64,000 bases of DNA from Lates calcarifer (taxonomy: Eukaryota; Chordata; Actinopteri; Centropomidae): assembly GCF_001640805.2 (NCBI RefSeq), contig NC_066852.1, positions 248,001 to 312,000 on the forward strand. The letters run 5' to 3'. A model generated the notes under the pieces. It saw nothing but the letters and a program-made list of their open reading frames with translations. It had not been told where the DNA came from and made no database searches. Of this stretch, positions 1-11,465 are shown in pieces (the first letter of the stretch is position 1; each line of letters opens with the position of its first letter). The position numbers were made by a program, and so were the translations under genes.

Positions 1-1080
1 GTTTTTCCGACATGTGTTACTTTATGCCTCTACTCATTTTCTGAGAAGAATATTTGACTTTTTACTCCACATCTGTCACATGTATTTAGTTCCTAGTTAC
101 TTTGCAGATTTATATTTTAAACCCTTTAACAGACTTAAACCATGTATGTCTTCTCAGACAGCGACCGACCATCTGGGATCCCAGGGGACTGACCCGTCCA
201 ATGGCCAATGGTCCAATTTTCTCAGGTAGAGAGGGGGTTAGCTTTAGTTAGTCTAGGGCAGGCATATAGGAACGCAGCTTCAGCTTTTGCTCCGCTGCAC
301 GCCGCAGCCTCAACACGCTGTCCCAATTCTGCTGTTGGCTCCACGCCACTGTAGCCCTCTACGCTTGCCCACGTGTCCCGTCTTCTGCGGCCGTATCGCT
401 TTTTAGATAAATTGTTCATTTATTTTTGTTGTTTTATTAGTTGAAATTAACTTTCTAAACAGAGCTGTTGTTTTAACCTTTCAGATCTTAGCAGTGATTC
501 TGATGCATGAACATTGGTCCCATCAGTATGACGAGTTACTTTGGGTTTGACTTGTTGAACTGTCTAATCAGAATATAAACCTTTGTGTATTTTCCATACA
601 TCTGTTTTCCTGTTTATGTTTTAACATAAAGAGTATCCAGTACTGAAACAAGCAGAAGAATATCATCATCTCATTGTTTTATCAGACATTTAAAAAGCGG
701 TTTCTTTCTTGGCCTTCAATGACTACAACTCCCATATGTCTTGGTGATAGATGCTTTGTCAAAACCTTGTGGGAGCTGTAGTTATTGAAGGTTAACATAA
801 TTGTCATTGTCATGGAAACACAGATGAAAGAAAGCATCTATGAGAGAATCTAGAATTTTGCAACAGGATGAAAGTGGTTTGACAGTTCTTCCTGCATTGT
901 AGTGCTCCATTTCACACGTACAGATTAAATAAAGAAGAATCAAAATATAAAGAAATAAAGAAATGTACACCTTCAAACATTATATGTGATAATACAGAAC
1001 CAAAAAAAGAAAGAAATAAGAAATAAAGAGGATTTCATGCTAAGTTTGTTTTGTTTTTAAACTCCTATATCAATTTATAA
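1..1080. other. AT-rich intergenic sequence, no gene seen
   Basis: No reading frame here resembles a protein and I see no convincing splice-bounded coding segment. The stretch is AT-rich. Positions 700-800 carry a short self-similar pair (a 'gactacaactccca' stretch near 720 and a related 'gggagctgtagttattgaagg' stretch near 770 in the opposite sense), suggesting a small inverted repeat. Confidence 0.5.
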
Positions 1081-1410
1081 TCTAAAATGGCGGCGAAGAA
1101 GGAGCAGCCGGAAATGCTTAGGAGGAAATTCGATGGTTATACCCAACGGACCAATCACAGTCGTTGCGTTTGCGTCACAGCGACAAGTGGCTACATTTCA
1201 AGGGAACCGAGAGTTCCACTGCGGCGGACAGACGATCAGGAGCACCGGGACATTTCCCGACGGCCCGCAGCATGGCCGCTACCCACCACTGCCCAAGATA
1301 CCGTGCTGCAAGATACTGGAGGTGGAGTGAACCATCTTGTCGTTACTGCCGTTCTCTGATTTTGTCAACAAACCGGAATCAGAAGCTGAATCCGCTGACA
1401 TGTGATCCAG
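1081..1410 (+). promoter_or_regulatory. Promoter-like / first-exon-like GC-rich segment with splice donor
   Basis: This GC- and CpG-rich island in AT-rich surroundings starts with an ATGGCGGC motif, the YY1-type element common at vertebrate transcription starts. It ends at 1410 followed by a strong donor, GTAAGAAG. All three forward frames are partly open: one from 1087 stops at 1359, one from 1133 stops at 1330, and one with a good Kozak ATG at 1272 reads through the donor. None gives a protein I recognise. It could be a 5' exon of an upstream-unannotated gene, a lncRNA start, or a retained repeat fragment. Calling it coding would be speculative. Confidence 0.35.
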
Positions 1411-1713
1411 GTAAGAAGAGGATTAAACCAGTGAAGTGTTTGTAGTTTAGAGTCATTTATCACCTGACCAATAGCTGCTGTGGCGACGTTAAACAGCGGC
1501 CGTTTAGGTGAGTGAATTTAAACTAGCAGGCTAAAATGAATGTTAGCTAGTTTGCTAGCTAGCTACTACGCTAACATCCCATTCATCCAGTGTCAGACTG
1601 AAACACTTTAAATTCAGTCTGTGTGAGGGACTGAAACACATGTATAAAATGAAGTAATCATTAGTATTAATTGCAAGATGAACATCAGCTGACTGTGTTT
1701 ACTTTACTGGCAG

Positions 1714-1779
1714 AGACAAAGCTGAAAAGACGGGAAGAGACGGGGAGAATGAAGATGAAGATGATGAGAGGAAGAGCAG
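1714..1779 (+). other. Candidate small exon, acidic frame
   Basis: A 66-base segment is bounded by a good acceptor (pyrimidine-rich, ...TGGCAG) and a donor GTACTGG. One frame reads DKAEKTGRDGENEDEDDERK, strikingly hydrophilic and acidic as in real nuclear proteins. That frame needs the preceding exon to end after two codon bases. The 1410 donor gives this only in the frame that has a stop just before it, so the link to the upstream segment is not established. Confidence 0.3.
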
Positions 1780-2460
1780 GTACTGGATCAGATTTCACGT
1801 CTCTTTTCACCTACAAACAGTCTGAGAAGCTGCTTGTTGGTCAGACACTAAAGTTTAAATAATTTTCCTCTTAGAAGAAAACAGTTTTCTAACTGTCCTG
1901 TACGGTCACATCAGGTAGAGTTAGCACAGACCACAGAATTAGCGGCGTGGTGTTTTTGTGTGATGAGGACAGTCTCTCTGGGAGACAGAAATATAAACTG
2001 GCCTTTAGTCTTTGTTGTGCTAAAATGCTAAATTAATCCCAATGAAAACAGCTCACTTCACACACACTACTCAACTCTTCTAACTGAAGACGTGGCTGTT
2101 CTGTGAAGCAGTTTTTGTGTGTGCAGATCAACCTAAGAGTTGTGTAACGGCCATAAACAGTAAACAGTGTGTTACAGTGTGTGCAGTTTGTTGTGAATGT
2201 GTGGGGATGATCCAGGTGCTGTTCACTGCAGTGAAGCCTCTGTGCCGTGTTGCTGCAGCAGAGGACGAATCAGAGCTGCAGCCTGAAGCCTGTGCTTTTA
2301 GTTTTTTAGTGTTTTATTTTTTTATCCTCCTCACCTCTGCTGCTGCTGCACCGCTGGTAATCTGAGGATGAAAGTCAGCAGCCTCTCTGCAGCAGCATCA
2401 TATTTATTAATACCAAGCAAACACAATGCAGTGTTTGAACGGAAAATAAGGAAGGTGCAG

Positions 2461-2496
2461 GACACAACACACACACACACCACACACACACACACA
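2461..2496. repeat. Interrupted (CA)n microsatellite
   Basis: Runs of CA broken by one CC step. Confidence 0.95.
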
Positions 2497-2829
2497 ACAA
2501 GCAACAGCCTGTGATTCAAACTGTAATTTCTGCCGGTGTTTAAACACAGGTGCAGTGGAAGAAAATAAAACTGCAGGGAACACAACAGACTGAGAAATAC
2601 ATGTTTGTAAAAACCGTTAGAAATACGACTGAATGTAGGAATAATGGTTTTAATCAGCGCTGGTTTCCTGCAGAAGCTGTAAAGCAGGTGAATTAGGCTT
2701 CTTGAAAACGTCATGACAAAGTTGAGCCATTAAAGAAATGATTAAAAATAGAGAACTGAGCAAAGGTCCAGAGTAAACTACATTCAGACTGAAGTTCATA
2801 GAGGCTCCTGTCATGGGGGCTTTAGAGAA

Positions 2830-3290
2830 CAAGAATCCAAGATGGCGGCTCCGCTCATCAGCAGCAGTGAACTCTGCTAATGTTCCTGTTTAAAGCAGCT
2901 CAGTCTCTTTAGTTTCACATGAAGTTTTTTACAAACAGTTACATTTGAACGTTCTGAAGTGTTTGCATTAAAATCTAATGTTAACATTGAGGTTCTCTTT
3001 CCTGTGAGCATCCGTGTTTTTCAACTTCCCAACGGAAACGCCGTTAACTCGTAGGTGACGTCACTCCCAGTTCGCAGTTCCGATGTAAACTGAACGCAGC
3101 ATTCGACCGGCTCGTATCACTGCTGCCACTGAGATACTTCCTGTCATTTCACACAGTTTGAATCCTTTCTAAACAGAAAAGATTATTTGAATGCAGCTAG
3201 TTTTAATTTTGCTGCTGTTGATCCATAAAACAAAACTTCTTTGGAGCAACAGCGCCCCCTGCAGCCACGAGTGAGTAATCAATTCTTTAT
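2830..3290. repeat. Dispersed repeat, copy 1 (related to 56615-57330)
   Basis: This segment shares several blocks in common with 56615-57330: an 'aagatggc(g/t)gct' core, 'gttctgaagtgtttgcat(t/c)aaaatc', 'aacggaaacgccgt' versus 'aattggaacgccgt', and 'cagcgcc(c)cctgcagcca'. The last block lies downstream here but upstream in the other copy. I do not recognise the family; no transposase frame is visible. Confidence 0.6.
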
Positions 3291-3481
3291 CATATATAAA
3301 TGATTTAGATTAAATGTATGTATGTATCATTAACAGTAATAATCTAATAGTAGTAGAGTGCAGGATCATATTTGTACTTTTACTCAAATAAATCCAGTGT
3401 TTGCTGGAGTGAAATCCTCCTTAATAACAGCTGACGTCGCTGCTTTTGTTTCCCACGACTCTGTTTATTTTGACCTTGAGA

Positions 3482-3484
<3 letters not shown>

Positions 3485-3514
<30 letters not shown>
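3485..3514. repeat. (CA)n microsatellite
   Basis: Uninterrupted CA dinucleotide run of about 15 units followed by CAAAAA steps. Confidence 0.95.
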
Positions 3515-3518
<4 letters not shown>

Positions 3519-3678
3519 CACAAAAACACAAAAAAAGCAAAGACAAAATTGAACATGGAAGCAGAGAGAGTAACAGTGGGTTCATTCTTACTGAGACTCA
3601 GCAGCACACGGCTCAGGTCTGAGTGTTGGACTGGAGGCCTGCCGCTACATGAATGAATGTCATGCTGGAGCCTCATGG

Positions 3679-3714
3679 TGGGAGGGAGGGAGGGAGGGAG
3701 GGGGGAGGAGGGAG
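3679..3714. repeat. (GGGA)n purine tract
   Basis: Tandem GGGA units followed by a longer G run. Confidence 0.9.
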
Positions 3715-4112
3715 AGTTGAGTTCAGCTTTGTTGGAGGTTTAAACAGACACGTGCTTCCTGCCCCCCTGCTGGCCACAGCTGGTAACAGCAGCTTACAGG
3801 CTGTACCCTCTCACCAGGACTCATGAGTGTGATCACGTTTTTCTGCCGAGCTGTTGAGAGGCTTTAAGTCTGTTTACATGTGTGTTCATTAATGTGTTTG
3901 TCAACAACTCTAACTCCTCCTGTGGCCGTATACACAGAGAACGAGTGATAACGCAGTAAAACCAAGGTGGTAATAATATAAACACGAGTTATGAACCCTT
4001 CATTAAATGTTTCTATACGATGGAGCTCTGGTGCTTTGGAACCTGGGTCTTATTTTCTCATGTTTTTGTGTTTAAATATTAAAAGTAAAAGACTCCGATT
4101 GTTCTTCTCAGA

Positions 4113-4330
4113 GTCTGACAGCATGATGATAGGATTCCACCAGAGACAGAGCTTTTTATTAAAGAGGAAGATCCAGAAACATCTCTATATATCTCTACCA
4201 GACTCCATAGAGAAAAACAGGGATTTAACCAGGAGCTGCTGGAATACCACTGCCTCCATCTGTTAGTGTGTCTGTGTTACTGTGTGGTACTTTTACTGCA
4301 GTAAAGTATCTGATTACTTCTTCCACCACT
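4113..4330 (+). repeat. Fold-back repeat family, half copy A
   Basis: It carries the family hallmarks in order: 'gtctgacagcatgatgatag', a long run through 'ccagactccata', then 'ggagctgctggaataccact', 'gcctccatctgttagtgtg', and a tail 'ttactgcagtaaagtatctg'. Only the forward arm is present. See the copies near 20912, 22447, 23618, 32935 and 43454. Confidence 0.75.
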
Positions 4331-4535
4331 GAAAGTCACAGAGTTACTCTGCAGAACTTTTCCTTTAACTTGTATTAAAGAGAAAATGAGACACTGTGGG
4401 TTCAACAGGAAGTTCATTTACACATCAGAGCGTTTTACTGATCAACAACAGACAACATCTTAAAGTCTGTGTCCTCACAGCAGCAACGTGTTGTTTGTTT
4501 GTAGTAGAGTAGAAGATAACAGGGAAAATGAATAC

Positions 4536-4875
4536 TCACGTAAAGTACAAGTACTTTTAAATGATCCAATATTTCACAACGAAGCAAACATTAGAGACAA
4601 AACAAAACAATAGAAATAAATGTATGTACCAGACCTCTCTGAAAACCCATCAGATTTAGGAGTACTTTTACTTCTGATACTTCATGTACATCTACTTACA
4701 GTTCTGTACTGTTACTGTTACTTATATACGACTTTTAATGCATCACGTTTACTTGTAATGGAGTATTTTATATTGTTGTACCTCTGCCAACACTGCTCAG
4801 TAACAACCATCTGTTGATACATCGCTGACCTGATACTTTTTCAGATTTGTAATCAGTCCTTGTAATGGAGTATTT
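4536..4875. repeat. AGTACTTTTACT-type dispersed repeat
   Basis: Dense 'aagtacaagtactttta', 'agtacttttacttctgatac' and 'ttgtaatggagtatttt' strings are typical of a very common fish interspersed repeat. No coding capacity. Confidence 0.55.
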
Positions 4876-5394
4876 TTACAGAGCCTTTGTTGTCATGGTA
4901 ACAGGTCTGATAATCGGTGTTAATGAACATTTCATCTTTGTATTCCCACAGACACACTCTGACATATCGTGTAGAAATCCTTTGTTATTGGTGTTCAATG
5001 TGAATATGGCGACATATTTTTAGACCTGGTGTTCGGATGCTGTCATCACAAACTGATGGCAGTATTTTTAACCCAAGCTAAATGTGGAGACACAAGTTTG
5101 CTTCAGTGCAGCTGTAATAAATCACATACAGTTCATATATCAGCCAGGCTTCAGAGATAAACTCAACTATTTCAACTTCAGCTTTTACTGAAACTGGACA
5201 AGAAAAAACCTGAAAACTAAACTTTCCATTTCTTGTACACGTCATTGGTCCTGTCACCACTGACGGCTCGGTTCGTTGTATCCGCCGCAAAAAACAGACT
5301 TAAATCAGGTCCAACAACCTCCAGTTCAAACTCCTGTCTCCATGACAACCATCCTGATGAAGGGACCTGATAGCGAGGATATCTTTAAAGAAAA

Positions 5395-5582
5395 CTTTTT
5401 AGCCTGGTTTATCTCTTATTATTCTTTTTATTATATTGTGTTTTATTTTATTCATTTAAATGTTATTGAAGCTTATTTTCCTTGTTTTATTGTTTTGAAC
5501 TGATTTGCTGTGTGAAGCACATGGGAGTTGAATTTTTATCTATGTATGACTTGTGCTGTATAAATAAAGTTTGATTTGATAT
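5395..5582 (+). mobile_element. LINE-like 3' tail (L2/CR1-type)
   Basis: The T-rich run ends in 'tgaagcacatgggagtt' ... 'gctgtataaataaagt' and a short terminal 'ttgatttgat' repeat. This matches the shape of 3' ends of fish L2-like LINEs and the SINEs that copy them. No reverse transcriptase frame remains, so it is a 5'-truncated copy. Confidence 0.55.
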
Positions 5583-5604
5583 TTTTACTCAACAACTGAA
5601 TACA

Positions 5605-6340
5605 TGTCATCAGTGGTGCAAAGTAACTGAGTATATTTACTCAAGTACTGTAGTTATTTAAGTATTTCTGTTTTCTGCTGCTCTATATTTCTACATATAA
5701 TCAACAAATAAGTGATATCAAGTATTTCAGGTTAAGATGAGAAAAAGTTAAATTACATTAACTTAAGTATAATGTTGAGTCTATTTGTGTGTTTCTATTT
5801 TCTGCTACTCTATACTTGTACTGCCACTGCATCTCTAAAATAGAATCAACAAAAAATATTATATTATGTCTTATTATAGGTTAAGATAAGTGAAAGTAAA
5901 GTACATTTACTCAGGTACTGTATGGTACTGTAGGTACTTAAGTATAATTTTAAGTCTAATTTTGATTTTGTTTGAATGTTTGTATTTTCTGTTACTCTAT
6001 ATGATATATACAGGTCAAGATGAGAGAGCGTAAAGCACATTTACTGTGTAGGATAATTTTAGGTTAAAATACTGAAGTGTGTTCATTTTCTACTACTCTA
6101 TACTTAAAATCATTAACACATGTTTTTATTGATTTTTACAGGGTTAAAATGACTTAAAATGAGACTTTAAAGGTAAGTAAGACAACTTTTATTTTGGTAA
6201 TTTAAGTGTTCTGTAATGTAAATACTTTTCCTGAAGAATACACGAGTTTTACCTGTAACAGAGTACTTCTACACTGTGGTATTACTACTCTAATTTATTA
6301 ATTTATGTTTTTTACTAAAGTAAAAAATATCAGGCTACTA
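5605..6340. repeat. AGTAC-type dispersed repeat block, several diverged units
   Basis: It starts with 'cagtggtgcaaagtaactga', the usual end of this fish repeat. It then reiterates a unit of about 150 bp (tactcaagtactgta ... ttctgctactctatac ... aagatgagaaaaagt) four to five times with decay. It lies immediately upstream of the arid6 promoter region. Confidence 0.6.
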
Positions 6341-6349
6341 AACGTAAAC

Positions 6350-6662
6350 TCTAAGCCCCGCCCCCGTATTCCTTTTCAGGCGGAAATACGTCACGACACC
6401 GAAGCTAAAGATGCTCCAACTGCCGTTTCACTGTGACTTTAGCATTAAGTTGGACTTTGTGGCAAACTTTGGCCACACCTAGATCCTGTCCCATTTCTAC
6501 TAAGAAGCAGAAGAAGCAGAAGAAAAAAAAGAAAGGCAGGCTTTTATTTTTTCCTCCTCCTCCTCCTCTCTGGTGCGTTTGTTTGTGTGTCGGCGAGTCC
6601 CGGCGGTGTGTAACCGGAGAGGGGCCTCAGCAGAGGAGAGGGAGAGGGAATGCAGGACTGCA
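6350..6662 (+). promoter_or_regulatory. arid6: Probable promoter and 5' UTR of the ARID5-family gene
   Basis: The sequence changes from AT-rich repeats to a CpG-bearing block just before the first coding exon. Visible elements are a GC box (GCCCCGCCCCCG, 6354-6366), an ETS-like GGCGGAAAT at 6379-6387 and a CRE-like TACGTCAC at 6387-6394. No TATA box is obvious. Other ATGs lie upstream of 6663 in different frames, so upstream ORFs are possible. The transcription start is not defined by sequence alone. Confidence 0.5.
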
Positions 6663-6683
6663 ATGGAGCACAATGCGATACAG
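6663..6683 (+). CDS. arid6: arid6 coding exon 1 (7 codons)
   Basis: ATG-GAG-CAC-AAT-GCG-ATA-CAG, then donor GTAAAAAA. The peptide MEHNAIQ aligns with the ARID5B start (MEPNSLQ) and ends in phase 0, exactly as needed for exon 2 beginning with Trp. This 21-base exon is too short to be found by open-frame length; I chose it by homology and splice phase. Confidence 0.85.
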
Positions 6684-7653
6684 GTAAAAAAATAATAATC
6701 AAGCCGATTTAATTTCTACGTTAAATTGCCTTTTCTGACGCTTTTACCGGGTCGGTTTCGCGACCTGTTGACGACCGAAATATTTTTAAGCGATTGTCGC
6801 CGCGAACCGGAGCCGGATTTCGCTCGTTTTTCATTTCATTTTAGTTTGACCCGATGTCGTATTGATTGTTTTCCTCCACATATCAACCAAACCCGGGCAG
6901 CAAACGGGGGGAGAGTTGCTCAGACTGCAATTACAACTTTATTCAACCGGGCTCAACTTTTTTTTCACCCCCCCTCCTCCTCCTTCTTCTCCTTCTTCTT
7001 CTTCCTCTCTTTTCTCCAGACTCCGTAGATATTTTGTTTAATTTAACGATCGGCGGTGACACCGAGCCGTCGCCGTCGTTTGTTACCGGAGCCTCAGTCG
7101 TTAAAATCCCTGTTTAATATTTCTAATATTTTCGGCGTGTTAATGATTAATTTCTTTGTGTGTGTGTGTCGTGTCTGTGTCGACTGATTTTTTTTACCAA
7201 CCCCCACCAAACCCCGCACTATAACATACTAAATTATAGCTACAGCTTTAAAAAATAAATAAATAAAAATGTCCAGGCCTTTGTAAATGAGCAGGAAACT
7301 TTTCAGCTGCTGCTACATGTCATTTCGGCGCATAAAAAAATAATTTAAAAAACTCGAAGCGTCGCCGTCGACATTTTTCATAAATTAAATTCCCCCACAG
7401 CCGACGTGATATTTTGATTTACGTGTATTTTTATTATTATTTTCGACAGGGACTAGGTGGAGCAGCAGCAGCACTGTAGCTTTTAATAGGAAGCATATTG
7501 ATATTATTATCAAATCCAACCCCCCCACACCAACACCACTAACACCACCCTCCTCTTCCACCCTTCCACCACCCCCTCGACATTTTGTCTCCGGCGTAAT
7601 TGCCACAGTTTAAGGAGGAATGTTAATATTGTGTGAAGGGTAAATGTTAGGAG

Positions 7654-7689
<36 letters not shown>

Positions 7690-10600
7690 TTTTTTTTTTT
7701 TTTTTTTTGCACTTCAAATATGGAGGATTATAACACACTCCAGCTATGCAGCAGTGGAGTCGTGTAATTAAAACCGAACAAAGTCTTTTATTTTGGTAGA
7801 AATTCTCCTATGTGAGGCGTTCAGGGACGATTAGGGAGGGTGGTTGTATATTTTTATGATATCTCTGTTTATTAGATATTAATTTATTGCAGCATTGTTG
7901 TTTTGAGTGGGTTAACTTTTCTGAATAACAGGAAATAGCCAAGGTCATTACTGTGCTGCTTGCTTATTTATTTATTTATTTATTGTCCAAAGCAGGAGAC
8001 ATTTTATTATTATTATATCCTCGGGTTTCCTTCCTCTGCTGTGGCTGAAAACTGTGTTAAAGAAAAAAAAATCTGACTGCATTATTCCCAGAAATATCAC
8101 GAGAACTGACGTAGGCAGGGTTGCAGATTAAGGGTTTCCATCTTAAATTCTTGTGCGAGTGTGTGTGTTCACATTTTAGACACAGGGCTGCCTCTCTGTG
8201 CTCAGATTATATTATGTGGCTTTTTATTTTCCTGCCTGCTCAGCCCTGCCTCGTTTCCACCACTAGGCTGGAGCACTGCTACAGCTGGCCCTCCCCCAGG
8301 GCTAAAAAAAAGAAAAAGAAAAGAAAGAAAACCCAGCTCCATGATGTTCATACAACACTCCTATAGCAGATAATAGTATGTTTTATCATCCACTGTGCAG
8401 ATGTGATAGTATTCATCATATATTCTCACTGTAATTAACTTTAATGTGTATAATTCACATTCTGGGGTTAAAACTCTGAGTCTGCAGACACTTTATCTCA
8501 CTTTGATGTCGTTCTTTTCCTGTCTTTATATCAAATAATATCTAAAACACCAAGAATTTAGTGATCACATGATAAATTGGGAACTTTTTTGTAGTTAATT
8601 AATTAGTTTTAAGCAAAAATACACAAAAAATCTCAGTTCCTAGCTTGTTAAATGTGACTAAAATAGTATGATCGACCCATTTTGTTGTAGTTTTTTTCTG
8701 CCCTTATATGTAAAACTCAAAGGATTAATTGATCACAACATAAATTGACAATATTTTTATAATTACTTTATCAGTTTTAAGTACAAACACACAAAGGAAT
8801 TGTGTTCCCAGCTTGTTAAATGTGATCTAAATAGTAAGTTTGTCTTGACAACAAATTTATAATCGATTAATCAGCTTTAAGCAAAAAATACATTAAAAAA
8901 CTTCTGGTTCCAGCCTCTCAAACTTTTATAACTGATGAAGTAAAAATGCCCTCTCTGGTTCCAGCTTGTTAAATAAGAGTAAAATACCATGTGTATATCA
9001 CATGTCTGTTACCTGCTTATATATCTATAAATAACTAAACTTCAAACTGTTAATCAATCAGCTGATGGGTGGAAAACAAATTGGCGATAATTAATCACTT
9101 CTGAGCAAAACTGTCCAAAGAAACCCACTGAAATGAGACTAAATAGTGAAATAGTCTCACTTTGTTGTATGTTTCCTTGATCGTCCTGATCATGTATCTA
9201 TGAATATGTTAAACTCAAAGGATTAATTGATTGGACACAACACTCATTGTGTTCTGGTCCAATGTGTAATGGCTTAGAAAGATATTATGTTGAGGTTAAA
9301 CTACCACTTTGTGTTCCTCTGTGTATGTAATGTACAGAGAACCCTTGTTGTTAGCGACACCGGTGGTCGTTGAGGGAACTGCAGTCAGCGCCCTGTTCAT
9401 GCTCTGTGGTTCAGAACAAGTTAGCTTCCTGATCTTTGGCCAAAACAATGACATAACGCAAACAAGATTAAGCAGCATCATGTTGATAAATGACGTAGCT
9501 AAAGTTACATTTTTTACGCTAACTTTGAGTTTCTGTCGGATTTTATGTTGGTGGTTGGGAGGCAGTTGTTTGGTGACGATATGTTTAATGTCTAATATTT
9601 TGACAAGTCTGTCGCGATCATTCAATTATGTTCTTTAATTTATCATAATAAGCACAACAATCTTTAAAAACATCAATAATACTCATATAATAGTGGTTTG
9701 TAGTGATCAATACAGACTTCTAATGACTTTCCATGTTATAGTGATTAATATTGTGCCTGTGGTGCTTGAGAATCATTTAAAATAACTTTAGTTTGTTTTT
9801 TGTCCCTCTCATGTTCCCATATCTGATAATAATCCTATAATATTATAATGATAATGAATCTAAGACTTAATCTGTCTTCATGTTTAATCTTGATCCAAAG
9901 AAATCACCATAATATTCCTTAACCTGAAATATACCCACAGTGGATAATATTGTCTTTGTCAAATAATACGTCTCTAGTATGAAAGAGTAATATGCGTAAT
10001 ATTTAGTCTACAGTGGTAAGTTGTATTTTTTGTACTTTATTTTATTCTGTCTCTCTCTTTTTCAAACTTTTATTCCTAAAAATAACTTCAGTAATTGCTG
10101 TGCGCTAAAACTTTTACACATGAAAGTTTTTTTTGTTTTGTTTTTTATACTTGACATTTTTTAAACAGTTTAAATAAAATAAATAGAGTGCAGATCTACT
10201 GAAATTCACAGAGACATCTTTATTTTCAGGTGAATAATACATATAATATTCATTGTTATTTATTTATGTACATTTGCATATTTCCAAAGTCACTGAAACT
10301 TTATGTAAACTTTTTTCCCACAAGTTTAGTTTTTATTAGATGCAAAATAAAAAACATGACACCAACCACTGACCAACTATCTTTTCATGTTGTTCAGCAT
10401 AATAATCCTTATAAACAAGTACAATATATTCTGGTATAATTGATCTTAATCTATAGTACAGTCGTACCAACAGCAGGGTGGTGTTTTACCTTCTAGGATC
10501 AGCAGAATATTCTAAATATAAATATTTTTACAGCAGCTGTGTGATTTAGGTTTTATTTTATTTCTAAATTGTGTCTAAAATATATGTTTAAATTCTCCAC

Positions 10601-11430
10601 ATTGACTTGAAATGCACCTCTGAGGCTCCACGCAGTGAATATTAATGATAATTTAATCCTGTAGTGTCTGTATAAAATCCCTGCAGGGACTTTTCATCTC
10701 TCTCTGCTGTTGTTTAATCTTCTTATAATGTTGCTTTAAGGTGGGTTTATGGCATTTCTACAGAATGTATTCTCAGCGCGTCGCCGTCGTCGCAGCGTCT
10801 CCACAAAGACTTGTGTGTTTTATTTAATCTTAATTTAATCAGAGCGGGGTTTGACATTCAGCAGTGACCTTGTCTAATTCTTGGTATTTCTCTCTTCTGT
10901 TTGAATCGTAATATTTTCTTGTCTTTATTAGAAGAAGTGATCGTGATGTCGCTCCATGTTGTTTTTCCTCTGGTGTTTAGTTTTGCAGTTTTCCCACAGG
11001 ACCACAAAGTGACACTCCACAGTGACGTCATTAAACATTATATCACTGCGTTTTATTATATCACATCACAGTGTCTCTTTTGCTGTTGATGTTGTTGTTT
11101 AGCTGATATTTATATTTCCTGCTGTGACTTTTATTCGATATCTAAAATAATTGATCCTGGGCCTGCTGCAGCCGGTCTGCAGAGCTGCAGCCGGCGGTGG
11201 GGGAGGGGATGGGGAGAAGTGGTGGGTTATGGGTATTGGTGGGTGGGAGGAAAGGGGGGAGGCCGTGCTGGGTGGAGTGGGGGAGTTGTGGATGATCAAC
11301 AGAGGAGTGAGAATTTGAGAATATTCTGCATTTAGGCAGCAGCTGCAGCAGCGTCAGGGTCGGGTTTAGAAAAGCTCAGACGCCTCTACAGACTATTCCT
11401 GGCACAGAAACAGGACAAAATAACTCTCTC

Positions 11431-11465
<35 letters not shown>

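Larger units (their letters stand above)
1780..6340. other. Intergenic sequence rich in repeats, no gene seen
   Basis: No supportable gene. The interval contains CA and GGGA microsatellites, a dispersed repeat with an ATGGCGGC core (about 2830-3290), one half-copy of the fold-back family (about 4113-4330), AGTACTTTTACT-type dispersed repeats (4536-4875 and 5605-6340) and a LINE-like 3' tail (5395-5582). Short open frames here lack recognisable domains. Confidence 0.6.

Noticed and set aside
2117..2365. 82-codon plus-strand frame with a hydrophobic end
   Set aside because: No conserved motif and surrounded by intergenic repeats.
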